Below are positions 45,671 through 54,221 of a stretch of DNA of 56,717 bases, piece by piece. Source of the DNA: Candidatus Kuenenia stuttgartensis (GTDB lineage: Bacteria; Planctomycetota; Planctomycetia; Pirellulales; UBA1268). How positions within the stretch are numbered: the stretch's first letter is position 1; each line of letters opens with the position of its first letter. The stretch spans positions 1 through 56,717 of the forward strand of contig CAMDDJ010000019.1 in assembly GCA_945891385.1 (NCBI GenBank), written 5' to 3'. The translations under genes were made by a program, and so were the position numbers. The notes beneath the pieces are model-generated. The model saw nothing but the letters and a program-made list of their open reading frames with translations, made no database searches and was not told the DNA's origin.

Positions 45671-47776
45671 ATGCCCGCCATCTCGCAGCGCCGCCTGCTC
45701 GTCACTTCGGCGCTCCCCTACGCCAACGGCCACATCCATCTCGGCCACCTGGTCGAATACATCCAGACCGACATCTTCGTCCGCTTCCAGAAACTGCGAG
45801 GCCATCGGGCGATCTATCTCTGTGCCGACGACACCCATGGCACGGCGATCATGATCCGGGCCCGCGCCGAGGGCCGTCGCGAGCAGGACCTGATCGCTGC
45901 CATGCGCGAGGCCCACCTGGCCGACTTCTCCGGATTCCAGATCGCCTTCGACCACTACGGCTCGACCGACAGCGAGGCGAACCGGGCCTTGTGCGGTGAA
46001 TTCTGGCGGGCCCTGCGGGCCCGGGGCCTCGTCGTCTCTCGCGCCGTGCAGCAGCTCTTCGACCCTCAGGCCGGAGTCTTCCTCGCCGATCGGTTCGTGA
46101 AGGGAACATGCCCGAAGTGCCGTGCGGTGGATCAGTACGGTGACTCCTGCGAGCAGTGCGGCGCGAGCTATTCGCCGGCCGACCTGGTCGATCCTGTCAG
46201 CACTCTTTCCGGCGCCGTGCCCGAGATCCGTTCCGCCGAGCACCTGTTCGTGACGATCGAAGCACTCCACGGTTTCCTCGCCGACTGGACTCGCTCGTCG
46301 GGGGCCCTCGATCCGCGGATCGCCAACTACCTGGCGGGCCACTTCCTCGGTGAGCCGCTCCGCGACTGGGATGTCTCACGTCCCGCGCCCTACTTCGGCT
46401 TCGAGATCCCCGACGCCCCGGGCCACTATTGGTACGTCTGGTTCGACGCCCCGATCGGCTACGTAGCCGCCACGGCCGAGTGGTGCGCAACCCATGGCGG
46501 CAGCCTCGACGAGTGGTGGGGCCGCGGGCAGGCCGCCCCGACCGCCGAGATCCATCACTTCATCGGCAAGGACATCGTCTACTTCCACACCCTCTTCTGG
46601 CCGGCGATGCTCGAGGCGGCCAATCGGGCCCTGCCGGCCAAGGTCCGCGTGCACGGCTTCCTGACCGTCAACGGGCAGAAGATGTCGAAGAGCCGAGGCA
46701 CCTTCATCCTGGCCCGCACCTATCTCGATCATCTCGATCCGGGGATGCTGCGGTATTACTACGCCGCGAAGCTCTCGGGCGGCATCGATGACATCGATTT
46801 GAACCTCGAAGAGTTCACCGCCAAGGTCAACGCCGACCTCGTAGGCAAGGTGGCCAACCTCGCCAGCCGTACCGCCCGCTGGCTCGAGACGACGGGGCTC
46901 TCCGCCCGCTACCCCGACGACGGCGGGCTGTTCGCCGCCGCGGCGGCCGACGCCGAGACGATCGCCGAGGCTTACGAAGCCTGCGACTTCGCCCGCGCGA
47001 TGCGGCACGTGATGCAGGCCGCCGACCGGGCCAACGCCTACGTCGATGCCGAGCAGCCCTGGAAACTCGCCAAGGCCGGCGCCGAGGCGGCCGACAGGCT
47101 CCAGGACGTGGCCAGCGTCGCGGTCAACCTCTTCCGCCAACTCGCCGTCTACCTCGCCCCGGTATTGCCTCGGCTGGCCGAACAGGCAGGAACGCTCGTG
47201 GGCGGACCCATCCGATCCTGGGACGAGGCCACGCGACCGCTCGCCGGCCTTCCCGTGGCTCGTTTCGAGCCGCTCATCAGGCGGGTCGAAGCCACGCAGG
47301 TGGAGGCGGTCTTGGCCGCGTCCCGGCAGGCGGAAGCCCCGTCCACTGAATCAATCCGTTCATCCCCCGGAGCATCGCCGATGGACCCGACCACGCAACC
47401 CGCCACCGACCCAGCCGCCCCGCTCGAGGCCGAGCCGCTCGCTGCCGAATGCACGATCGACGATTTCACCAAGATCGATCTGCGGGTCGCCCGGATCCTC
47501 GCGGCCGAGGAGGTTCCCGAGGCCCGCAAGCTCCTCAAACTCACCGTCAGCCTCGGCGGCGACGTCCGCCGCACCGTGTTCGCCGGCATCAAAGGGTTTC
47601 ACGACCCCGAAAAACTCGTCGGCCGACTGGTCGTGGTGGTGGCCAACCTCGCGCCGCGGCAGATGAAGTTCGGCCTCAGCGAGGGCATGGTGGTGGCGGC
47701 CAGCGGAGCAGGCGCTGAAGGTGTCTTCCTGCTCTCCCCCGACGCCGGCGCCCTGCCGGGCATGCGGCTCCATTGA
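45671..47776 (+). CDS. metG: Methionyl-tRNA synthetase
   Basis: 701 residues. The class I catalytic core has HIHLGHL (HIGH-type) near residue 22, the zinc knuckle CPKC...CEQC (about 151-170), [29 protein letters not shown] and KMSKS at 337-341. The anticodon-binding helical domain ([16 protein letters not shown]) is followed by a linker rich in Pro/Thr and a C-terminal tRNA-binding domain of the EMAP/Arc1 type ([31 protein letters not shown]). The two-part form is common in bacteria. ATG 45671 is used. A possible hairpin (CGCGG-ATCC-CCGCG) follows shortly after the stop. Confidence 0.97.
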   Translation: MPAISQRRLLVTSALPYANGHIHLGHLVEYIQTDIFVRFQKLRGHRAIYLCADDTHGTAIMIRARAEGRREQDLIAAMREAHLADFSGFQIAFDHYGSTDSEANRALCGEFWRALRARGLVVSRAVQQLFDPQAGVFLADRFVKGTCPKCRAVDQYGDSCEQCGASYSPADLVDPVSTLSGAVPEIRSAEHLFVTIEALHGFLADWTRSSGALDPRIANYLAGHFLGEPLRDWDVSRPAPYFGFEIPDAPGHYWYVWFDAPIGYVAATAEWCATHGGSLDEWWGRGQAAPTAEIHHFIGKDIVYFHTLFWPAMLEAANRALPAKVRVHGFLTVNGQKMSKSRGTFILARTYLDHLDPGMLRYYYAAKLSGGIDDIDLNLEEFTAKVNADLVGKVANLASRTARWLETTGLSARYPDDGGLFAAAAADAETIAEAYEACDFARAMRHVMQAADRANAYVDAEQPWKLAKAGAEAADRLQDVASVAVNLFRQLAVYLAPVLPRLAEQAGTLVGGPIRSWDEATRPLAGLPVARFEPLIRRVEATQVEAVLAASRQAEAPSTESIRSSPGASPMDPTTQPATDPAAPLEAEPLAAECTIDDFTKIDLRVARILAAEEVPEARKLLKLTVSLGGDVRRTVFAGIKGFHDPEKLVGRLVVVVANLAPRQMKFGLSEGMVVAASGAGAEGVFLLSPDAGALPGMRLH

Positions 47777-47839
47777 ACGACGCCGCGGATCCCCGCGTGC
47801 GAGGCGACGTGTGACCTTTTCAGATGCGCATGGGTTGGA

Positions 47840-47971
47840 GGAGTTGCCCGTGCCAATCGAGCGGCGTAGGAAACCGAGCGGAGACAGGGACGGCGAAGCG
47901 AGGTTTCCTCCGAGTGAGCAAAGCCCAGGATGGGCGGAGCGAACGACCGGCGAAATGGCACGGACAACTCC
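47840..47971 (+). repeat. E1 palindromic repeat, copy D
   Basis: Outer arms GGAGTTGCCCGTGCCA (47840-47855) and TGGCACGGACAACTCC (47956-47971) pair at 15 of 16 positions. Compared with copy A, a G-C pair replaces an A-T pair, which is a compensatory change. The inner stem AGGAAACC / GGTTTCCT and the CGAGTGAGC joint are conserved, and the third hairpin is GCCCA-GGA-TGGGC. It lies 63 bases after metG. Compared with copy A it has a single-base length difference in the inner loop, so no common reading frame is kept. Confidence 0.82.
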
Positions 47972-47993
47972 GGCGAATTCGGACAGATTCGCT

Positions 47994-48031
47994 GCGACGC
48001 GACGTGTGCCGCCCCCGAGCCGGTGAAGCTT
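47994..48031 (-). repeat. E2 repeat, 5' partial copy c
   Basis: 38 bases identical to 48195-48232: the outer arm GCCGCCCCCGAGCC, GCGACGCGACGTGT and the flanking GGTGAAGCTT. On the minus strand it reads as the left half of E2, cut off before the inner stem, and directly adjoins E1 copy D. The copy includes 10 bases outside the palindrome, so the duplication unit is larger than the palindrome itself. Confidence 0.75.
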
Positions 48032-48039
48032 GCTGTCCC

Positions 48040-48111
48040 GTGGACAACGCCTTCCATGGCCTTTGTCCACTCCGGCGACCGCAGGAAACGCCAAGGGTTT
48101 CCTGGGTCGCC
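48040..48111. repeat. Two tandem hairpins in the E2 spacer
   Basis: Between the two E2 copies lie two strong hairpins. GTGGACAA (48040-48047) pairs with TTGTCCAC (48063-48070). Then GGCGACC (48074-48080) pairs with GGTCGCC (48105-48111), enclosing AGGAAAC (48083-48089) and GTTTCCT (48097-48103). The AGGAAAC/GTTTCCT stem is the same as the inner stem of E1, so this may be a decayed E1 or a related unit. Confidence 0.6.
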
Positions 48112-48143
48112 AGTCGCCGCTTCCTGCGGCTCATAATGCGGGA

Positions 48144-48222
48144 GGCTCGGGGGGCGGCGAACGCTCGCGGAGCAATCGGGGCGGATCCTCGCCCGCGACG
48201 CGACGTGTGCCGCCCCCGAGCC
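48144..48222 (-). repeat. E2 palindromic repeat, full copy d
   Basis: 79 bp with ends GGCTCGGGGGGCGGC (48144-48158) and GCCGCCCCCGAGCC (48209-48222), paired apart from one extra G. The inner stems GGGCG/CGCCC and GCTC/GAGC are as in copy a, on the opposite strand. The following GGTGAAGCTT is shared with copy c. It lies 102 bases before the universal stress gene. The 548-base gap 47777-48324 holds E1 copy D, both E2 copies and the tandem hairpins but no gene. Confidence 0.75.
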
Positions 48223-48324
48223 GGTGAAGCTTCGTGCGCTTCCCCGAAGTCGCCGGTCGCACGGGCTTTCCCGCACCGGTAGAATCATGGACGTGTGATC
48301 CTGATCCCGAGGGAGGTATGCATC

Positions 48325-48780
48325 ATGTCGGCCAAGAAGATTCTCTTTCCCACCGACTTCTCGACCGCCAGCGACGCGGCCCTGGCTCATGCCGAGACGC
48401 TCGCCAGGCAGGCCGGGGCGAGCCTCCTGATTGTGCACGTCGAGGAGCCGCCGCTCGCCTACGGCGGGGGCGAACTCTACTACGGCCTCCCCGAACCCAA
48501 CTCGGAGCGGATCCAGAAGATGCTCGAGGCGGTCAAGCCCGCTGATCCGTCGGTCGCCTACGAGCATCGGCTCACGATGGGCGATCCCGCAGCCGAAGTG
48601 GTGCGACTGGCAGAGGAGGAGAAGCCCGAGATGATCGTGATGGGCACCCATGGCCGCACTGGACTCACCCGGCTCCTGATGGGGAGCGTGGCGGAAGCGA
48701 TCGTCCGCCGCAGCCCCTGCCCCGTACTCACCTACCGCGAGGTCGATGAGAAGCTCGCCAAGGGCGGCTCCGCCGGCTGA
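48325..48780 (+). CDS. Universal stress protein (UspA family)
   Basis: 151 residues from ATG 48325, chosen for the strong SD GGGAGG nine bases upstream. It has the Rossmann-like Usp fold start KKILFPTDFSTASDAALAHAE, and the ATP-binding pattern G-2x-G-9x-G-S is present in MGTHGRTGLTRLLMGSVAE, so it belongs to the nucleotide-binding branch. The terminal strand SPCPVLTYREV is typical. An insertion around GGGELYYGLPEPNSERIQ is present. It is followed by the EF-P lysine ligase gene four bases after its stop. The function in stress resistance is known only at family level. Confidence 0.9.
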   Translation: MSAKKILFPTDFSTASDAALAHAETLARQAGASLLIVHVEEPPLAYGGGELYYGLPEPNSERIQKMLEAVKPADPSVAYEHRLTMGDPAAEVVRLAEEEKPEMIVMGTHGRTGLTRLLMGSVAEAIVRRSPCPVLTYREVDEKLAKGGSAG

Positions 48781-48784
48781 CGGC

Positions 48785-49732
48785 ATGACCGCCCGTGAGA
48801 TTCTCAAGCGGCGGGCGAATGTCCGGCGGACGGTCCGGCGGCATTTCGATGACCGTGGCTATCTCGAGGTGGATACGCCCGTACTCGCCGCCGAGGTGCT
48901 GCCGGAGGCCCATATCGACCCGCTGGCGGTGCCGCTCGCAGGGCGGCCGGCCCGCTGGCTTCAGGCCAGTCCGGAGAACCTGATGAAGCGGCTGTTGGCC
49001 GCGGGTTCGGGCCCGATCTACCAATTCGCGCATGCCTTTCGGGATGGCGAGCGAGGCCCGCAGCACGACGTCGAGTTCACACTCTTGGAGTGGTACGCCC
49101 CAGGGACCACGCTGGTCGATGCGGCCGCCGAACTGGCGGACCTCTGCGCCGCCGTACTGGGCACGAGCGGCATCGAGCGGGTGAGCTGCACCGACAGCTT
49201 TCAGGCGCTCGCCGGGGTCGATCCCGTCACCGCGTCGGCCGACGAATTGCTCGCCGCCGCAACCCGCACCGGCTGCCAACTGCCCGAGGGCTTGGCAGCG
49301 ATCCCCGAAGCCGATCGCCGCGACCGCGGCTTCGAGCTGCTCCTGGCCGAGGTCGTACAGCCCAGACTGGGCCACGGCCGGCCGACGCTGCTCGAAGCCT
49401 GGCCGGTCTCGCAGGCCGCCTTCGCCCGGATCGACCCCGACCAGCCGGCGACGGCCCGGCGATTCGAGCTGTTTGTGAAGGGCGTGGAGTTGGCCAACGG
49501 CTGGGAGGAAGAAACTGCCCGGGAGCCGTTGCTCGAACGGATCGTCGCGGCCAACGAGGCCCGACGGCTCGCGGGCAGGCCGATCTTGCCGGTTCCGCAG
49601 CGGCTCCTCGCCGCCCATGGTCCCGCGATGCCGGCAGGACTTGGTGCGGCTCTGGGCTTCGATCGCCTCGTGATGCTCGCTGCGGGGGCCACCACGATCG
49701 ATGCGGTACGGTGCTTCTCCGAAGGAGGCTGA
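48785..49732 (+). CDS. epmA: Elongation factor P-(R)-beta-lysine ligase (EpmA-like)
   Basis: 315 residues from ATG 48785. It is a truncated class II lysyl-tRNA-synthetase-like catalytic domain without the anticodon-binding domain: RRTVRRHFDDRGYLEVDTPVL (motif 1), YQFAHAFRDGERGPQHDVEF (motif 2 area), ELFVKGVELANGWEE and GLGAALGFDRLVML (motif 3). This architecture is that of EpmA/GenX/PoxA, which attaches (R)-beta-lysine to a conserved lysine of EF-P. EpmB (lysine 2,3-aminomutase) and efp are not in the window. It is probably co-transcribed with the universal stress gene. Confidence 0.85.
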   Translation: MTAREILKRRANVRRTVRRHFDDRGYLEVDTPVLAAEVLPEAHIDPLAVPLAGRPARWLQASPENLMKRLLAAGSGPIYQFAHAFRDGERGPQHDVEFTLLEWYAPGTTLVDAAAELADLCAAVLGTSGIERVSCTDSFQALAGVDPVTASADELLAAATRTGCQLPEGLAAIPEADRRDRGFELLLAEVVQPRLGHGRPTLLEAWPVSQAAFARIDPDQPATARRFELFVKGVELANGWEEETAREPLLERIVAANEARRLAGRPILPVPQRLLAAHGPAMPAGLGAALGFDRLVMLAAGATTIDAVRCFSEGG

Positions 49733-49739
49733 CCGCGGC

Positions 49740-50417
49740 TCACCGCTCGACGCCGAGTCCGATCACGAGCCACCGCTCCAGCGGCCCGCGGGGCCCCGTT
49801 TCCGAGCGCGGCTCGAGTTCCACCCGCAGTTCACCGGAGACAGCGGCACAGGCTGACAGATCGCCCGAAACCCGCCACACGGACCCACTCGTGCCGAGCC
49901 GCCGCACCTGTGTCACCGCCGGCTGGCTTTGGCCACAGGCCTGGATCGCCCGCACGGCCGCCGTCGCCCGAAAGGCCTCCTCCCGCACCGCGGGCGTGGG
50001 AGGCTCGGTACCCATCGTCACTTCGTGCGGCAGCGGATAGGCCTGCGGTCCACACATCGCCATCGCGTCGGCGAACCGCTCTTCACGAACGGCCGTGATC
50101 CAGGCGGTGGCGGCGGCCACCGCCCGCTGCCGGGCGATCCACCCGTCATACCAAGCCCCGGCCAGCGCCTGGGCCGCAAAGCCCAGAGCCAAGGCCAGGC
50201 CTGCGAGTACGAGGGGCCGCCCAGCCCGCTTTCCCTCGGCCCGGCGGAGGTCGGCAAACGCCGCAACCGCGAGCACCACGGCAAACAGGGGGAGCATCGC
50301 CGCGAGTGGCGTCACGAGCACGAGCGCGGCAGCGACTCCGCACACCAGCGTCGCCACGGCCAGCGGACTCACGGGCCGGTAGTCAGCCAACTCATCGATT
50401 GTCGAATCATCCACCAT
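49740..50417 (-). CDS. Membrane protein, DUF4190-like N-terminus
   Basis: 225 residues. The N-terminal half has two to three hydrophobic segments (PLAVATLVCGVAAALVLVTPL, MLPLFAVVLAVAAFADL, RPLVLAGLALALGFAAQALAGA) in the pattern of small DUF4190-type membrane proteins. The C-terminal half is extracytoplasmic and includes two Cys (AMCGPQAY, IQACGQSQ) and a beta-rich end (GELRVELEPRSETGP). ATG 50417 has GAGG/GAGAAA upstream. It is convergent with epmA (7 bases). The function is unknown. Confidence 0.6.
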   Translation of the reverse strand: MVDDSTIDELADYRPVSPLAVATLVCGVAAALVLVTPLAAMLPLFAVVLAVAAFADLRRAEGKRAGRPLVLAGLALALGFAAQALAGAWYDGWIARQRAVAAATAWITAVREERFADAMAMCGPQAYPLPHEVTMGTEPPTPAVREEAFRATAAVRAIQACGQSQPAVTQVRRLGTSGSVWRVSGDLSACAAVSGELRVELEPRSETGPRGPLERWLVIGLGVER

Positions 50418-50454
50418 GATTTCTCGAGCCCCTCACGCCACTGGATGATCACCA

Positions 50455-50532
50455 GCTCGGGGGCGGCAGATGTCGCGTCGCGGGCGAGGACACGCCCCGA
50501 TGCTCCACGAGCGTTCGCCGACCGCCTCGCCT
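50455..50532 (+). repeat. E2 palindromic repeat, copy e
   Basis: A near-full E2 copy in the 158-base gap between the membrane protein and the cvpA-like gene. The left arm GCTCGGGGGCGGC, GTCGCGTCGCGGGCGAGGA, inner stem GGGCG/CGCCC and GCTC-CAC-GAGC are kept. The right arm is degenerate (ACCGCCTCGCC), so the outer stem is weakened. There is no adjacent E1. Confidence 0.7.
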
Positions 50533-50575
50533 CCCCGCCTCAGCAAGTCGGGATGTGTGATCCAGCTGACGTCCT

Positions 50576-51163
50576 CTACCGTTGCACCCGCAGGCCCTCC
50601 GCAGCCTCGAGCGCCTTGCGGCGGTCGGCATAGCGGAGGATGAAGTCGCTGTCGGGGTCGAACGGATGATCGGAGCGGGCGAACGGGCCCGTGGCGGTGG
50701 CTCCCTGCACCCAGGCCAGCCAGCGGCGATCGGGCGCGAGCCCGAAGAACATCCGGGCCTCCGGCGTCGGCTGGATCATGTCCCGTGGCAAGGGGGCGGT
50801 GTGGAGCGCGGCCGCGGTGAAACAGATGAACACCCAGGCCGTGAGCAGGGCCACGATCGGCCCCAACGCCAACTCCACCGGCTTGCGGAAGCGAACCTGC
50901 GTGCGGGAGATGCGATCGGTGATCTCGCGGAAGACGAAGAGCAGGAGCGCGAACAGGCCTGCCAGTGCGATGAAGTCGAGCAGGTAGGTGTAGGTGGCCG
51001 CCTGCGGCTCGAGCCAGGCCACGATCCATTCGTACCAGGCCGTCGCCAGGCTGGCCGCCAGAAGCACGTTGAGGAGCATGATCAGGCCACCCCAGGCACC
51101 CTCGGCCCAAACGGCGAAGGCAACGGCGACGAAGATCGCAAGCAGGAGCAGGCTGAGAATCAT
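50576..51163 (-). CDS. CvpA-family membrane protein
   Basis: 195 residues with four to five hydrophobic segments (MILSLLLLAIFVAVAFAVWAEG, GLIMLLNVLLAASLATAWYE, TYTYLLDFIALAGLFALLLFVF, ALGPIVALLTAWVFICFTAA). The layout matches the CvpA family (colicin V production/secretion-related; in several bacteria needed for envelope integrity). ATG 51163 overlaps the preceding stop by four bases, so it is coupled to the PilB-like gene. A soluble C-terminal part of about 50 residues follows (DRRWLAWVQGATATGPFARSDH). The exact role is not established. Confidence 0.7.
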   Translation of the reverse strand: MILSLLLLAIFVAVAFAVWAEGAWGGLIMLLNVLLAASLATAWYEWIVAWLEPQAATYTYLLDFIALAGLFALLLFVFREITDRISRTQVRFRKPVELALGPIVALLTAWVFICFTAAALHTAPLPRDMIQPTPEARMFFGLAPDRRWLAWVQGATATGPFARSDHPFDPDSDFILRYADRRKALEAAEGLRVQR

Positions 51164-53016
51164 GTCGCAGGCCTCTTGGGAGGTGGAGCCGCGGGCCGGC
51201 TGGCAGCGGGCACGGGTGCAGCCGCCTTGGCGGCTGGGGCCGGGGCCGCGAGGGCTCGCTGGATTTCATCGAGTGAGGTCACGCCGTCGACCACGAGTTG
51301 GATCCCGGCGTCTCGCAACGGCCGCATCCCGTCCTTGACTGCCGCCTGCCGCAGCTGGTCGGCCGCAGCTCCCGCGGCGATCCCGCGGCGAATCAATTCG
51401 CCACTGGACAGCTCAAATATCGCGGTCCGGCCAAAATAGCCCGAACCGCAACAGAGTCGGCAGCCTTCGGCTGAAGCCTTGTAGATGTGCGGCAACTGCT
51501 CGACCGTCATGCGCACGCGGGCCAGAAATTGCTCCGGCGGCGGGGCGACCTCTTCGCGGCACTTGGGGCAGAGCCGCCGGACGAGCCGCTGCGACAGTGA
51601 CCCGACCAGCACTGCCGCCAGTTGTTTGGGCTGCAGACCGCAGCCGAGCAACTTTCCGATCGCCTCGATCGAATCGCCTGCCTTCAGGCTCAGGATCACG
51701 AGCTGACCATCGCCCGCCAGCCGAACCAACTCGCCGACGAGTTCCTTGTCGCGCACGTCCCGGGTGACGATCACCCGGGGATACTCCCGCATCGCCTGGG
51801 CGACCGCCTCGGTGGGCGTGACACCGGTGCGAGCATCGAAGCGGAAGGGCTTGACGTTTTGAATCTCGCGGGGAGGCTGGGCGGCGTCTTCGATCGACAC
51901 GAAGTCCCGCAGCAGCCGGTCGGCCGTCTCGACCGCCAGATCGAAACTGGTCGAGAGCCCGCCCCCGGTCGGGGCCGAGAGCAGCAACACGCCCCGGTCG
52001 GCCGCCAGAAGCTCGGCCATCCGCTTGGCCACCGGCTCGGCCATCCCCAGATCGGCGAACTTCTTGTAAGAGACGGCCGGCGCCTCGATCTGGATCTGAA
52101 GCTGCTCGCCGGCGGCGCCGGAGCGAACGGCCATGCGGCAATTTCTCGGCTTGCCGTCGACCTTGATGGCAAACGTGCCGGCTGCCGCCTTCCCGGCCTT
52201 CGGCAGGCCGCAGACCGCCTTGAGCACCGCCGCCACGGCATCGCCGATCGCCCGGCTTGACGGCGGCGCGTCGACCCACGCTTCTTTCTCCTTCCAGCCC
52301 TTGGGCGGCTGCCTGACCTTGGGCCGGCCCCACACGCCGTCGACCTCATACCGGATCGACGACTCGGCGGCGTTGTCGATGACAAGGGTGGTGGCGCGGG
52401 CCACGACCGCCCCGAGCATCGTCCTGGAGGCCTCCTCGAACCCCGGCAAGCCCGTGGCCGCTGCCAGCCGGGCCTCGTTTTCGGAGTCGTCTTTTCCGCC
52501 GGCCGCGACAAGTTCCACCCGGGGGAGCAGCTCCTCTTCGGCGATCGGCTCAGAGATCTCGATCCCCAGCGGGGCGACGATTCCGGCCACGATCCTGCGG
52601 GCGTGTCCGACGGTCAGAATCCGTTCGTTGGCGGCGACCTTCGGATTGCGATAGACGGCATAGACGATCACCGGCACGAGCCAGGCCAGCACCATCAGCG
52701 GGATGCCGATCCAGGCCGACGGAATCCACCAGGCCAGCAGGGCGGCCAGTGGCACGGGCAGGCCGATCACCGTGCTCCAGAAGGCCGGGGTAAGCCTGTG
52801 CTGGGTGGCGTCGCGGGCGAGCCAGTCGCCCGTGCGAATCCAGGCCAGGATGACGAGCCACCAGATGGCCAGTGGCACGATCGAGAGCCCACCGCCGGCT
52901 CCCCGGTCTTCCCAGCCGGGCGTGATCCCAGGCCAGCCCTCGGCGGCCTGGGCCATTCCCGACAGAAGCGTCAGCCCGAGAGCCGCCGCGATGCCCTCTG
53001 AAGCGAACCGCGTCAT
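51160..53016 (-). CDS. PilB/GspE-like protein with degenerate ATPase site and membrane domain
   Basis: 618 residues. It has an N-terminal signal or membrane segment and two to three further hydrophobic segments (residues about 45-125). The C-terminal half is clearly of the GspE/PilB type, including the CPKC...CRLCC zinc-binding motif and FGRTAIFE. The nucleotide site is altered: the P-loop reads SAPTGGGLSTS, where the invariant Lys is Leu354, and the Walker B/Asp-box region reads PRVIVTRDVRD instead of the usual D-x-I-L-V-G-E-x-R-D. ATP hydrolysis at a normal rate is unlikely. It overlaps pilT upstream and cvpA downstream by four bases each, so it works in that group, perhaps as a scaffold. 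No other type IV pilus genes are in the window. Confidence 0.75.
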   Translation of the reverse strand: MTRFASEGIAAALGLTLLSGMAQAAEGWPGITPGWEDRGAGGGLSIVPLAIWWLVILAWIRTGDWLARDATQHRLTPAFWSTVIGLPVPLAALLAWWIPSAWIGIPLMVLAWLVPVIVYAVYRNPKVAANERILTVGHARRIVAGIVAPLGIEISEPIAEEELLPRVELVAAGGKDDSENEARLAAATGLPGFEEASRTMLGAVVARATTLVIDNAAESSIRYEVDGVWGRPKVRQPPKGWKEKEAWVDAPPSSRAIGDAVAAVLKAVCGLPKAGKAAAGTFAIKVDGKPRNCRMAVRSGAAGEQLQIQIEAPAVSYKKFADLGMAEPVAKRMAELLAADRGVLLLSAPTGGGLSTSFDLAVETADRLLRDFVSIEDAAQPPREIQNVKPFRFDARTGVTPTEAVAQAMREYPRVIVTRDVRDKELVGELVRLAGDGQLVILSLKAGDSIEAIGKLLGCGLQPKQLAAVLVGSLSQRLVRRLCPKCREEVAPPPEQFLARVRMTVEQLPHIYKASAEGCRLCCGSGYFGRTAIFELSSGELIRRGIAAGAAADQLRQAAVKDGMRPLRDAGIQLVVDGVTSLDEIQRALAAPAPAAKAAAPVPAASRPAAPPPKRPAT

Positions 53017-54170
53017 GTCGTTCCAATGCCCTTGAGCGCCATCATCAAAGCCTCGCGATTCGGCGCGATCTCGAGAGCGTCCTTGCGGTCGATCAGTTCC
53101 TGGTCGATCAGGCTCTTGAGGCTCTGCGTGAAGTCCTGCATCCCGTCGCGGCTCGATTTGCGGATGTGGTCGGCGAGTTCGTCGTCGCGCCCCTCGAGCA
53201 CCAGCTTCTTGACCATCACATCGAAGAACATGATCTCGACGACCGGCACCCGGGAGACCTTCCGCTCCTCGGCCTTCGGCCCGTTGGCTTTGAGGAGCTT
53301 CTGGGCCACGATCCCCTTCATGTTGTTGGCGATCGCGCTGCGGAGGGCGTTGTGCATCTCCTCGGGAAAGAGATCGAGGATTCGGCCGATCGTGGTCGGG
53401 GCGCTGGCGGCGTGGATCGTGCCGAACACGAGGTGGCCCGTCTCGGCGGCGTGGATCGCCGTCATGAAGGTCTCCTCGTCCCGCATCTCACCGACGAGGA
53501 TGATGTCGGGGTCTTCGCGGACCGCGTGCTTCATCCCGATCGCGAAGTCCTTCACGTCCTGGCCGACCTCCCGCTGGTTGATCAGGCACTTGTCGTCGGT
53601 GAAGACGAACTCGATCGGGTCCTCGAGCGTGAGGATGTGCTTGCGGTAGGTGCGGTTGATGTAGTTGAGGATGGAGGCGATCGTGGTGCTCTTGCCCGAG
53701 CCGGTCACGCCCGCCAGCAGGATCAACCCCTGGTCATAATGGCAGAGCCGCTCCATCGTGGTCGGCAGGCAGAGACCTTCGAAGTTCGGAATCGAGTTGT
53801 TCACGCGGCGGGCGACGAGCCCAAGGGAGCCCTGCTGGGTGAGCAGATTCACGCGAAACCGCCAGCGGACTCCATCGACCTCGGTCACGTACGCGAAGTC
53901 GGCGCCGCCATCCTGCTCGAGGATCCGCTTCCGGCGGTCGTCGAGCATCGGCATGCAGAGCCGCGTCATGGTCTCGTCATCGATTGCGGGCGCCTTGAGC
54001 GGCTGGAGCGCTCCCTTGACCCGGATGATCGGGGGCTGGCCGACCTTCATATGGAGGTCGCTGCCCGAAAGCTTCACGAGCGCCTCGAAGTAGCGGGAGA
54101 TCTCGAGTTTCTTCGAGGCCACCGCGCCGTTGCCGTGCACCTCGGGCGGTGCCGATTCGATCGTGGACAT
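53013..54170 (-). CDS. pilT: Twitching-motility retraction ATPase PilT
   Basis: 385 residues. It has an N-terminal PAS-like/GSP domain (YFEALVKLSGSDLHMKVGQPPIIRVKG) and a RecA-like domain with Walker A GVTGSGKSTT (Lys160), the Asp box LTLEDPIEFVF, Walker B DPDIILVGEMRDEET and the His box GHLVFGTIHAASA. The PilT-type C-terminus (DLFPEEMHNALRSAIANNMKGIVAQ) is present. An N-terminal tail of about 20 residues precedes the usual PilT start. It lies 51 bases after hisF and overlaps the PilB-like gene by four bases. Confidence 0.92.
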   Translation of the reverse strand: MSTIESAPPEVHGNGAVASKKLEISRYFEALVKLSGSDLHMKVGQPPIIRVKGALQPLKAPAIDDETMTRLCMPMLDDRRKRILEQDGGADFAYVTEVDGVRWRFRVNLLTQQGSLGLVARRVNNSIPNFEGLCLPTTMERLCHYDQGLILLAGVTGSGKSTTIASILNYINRTYRKHILTLEDPIEFVFTDDKCLINQREVGQDVKDFAIGMKHAVREDPDIILVGEMRDEETFMTAIHAAETGHLVFGTIHAASAPTTIGRILDLFPEEMHNALRSAIANNMKGIVAQKLLKANGPKAEERKVSRVPVVEIMFFDVMVKKLVLEGRDDELADHIRKSSRDGMQDFTQSLKSLIDQELIDRKDALEIAPNREALMMALKGIGTT

Positions 54171-54221
54171 GGGGAGAGGGATCGGGGGAGAAGCGGGCGG
54201 AATGGTCGGCGGCAGAAACCG

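Noticed and set aside
47777..48324. Possible prophage or insertion sequence remnant
   Set aside because: The gap holds only palindromic repeats; no transposase fragment or target duplication was recognised.
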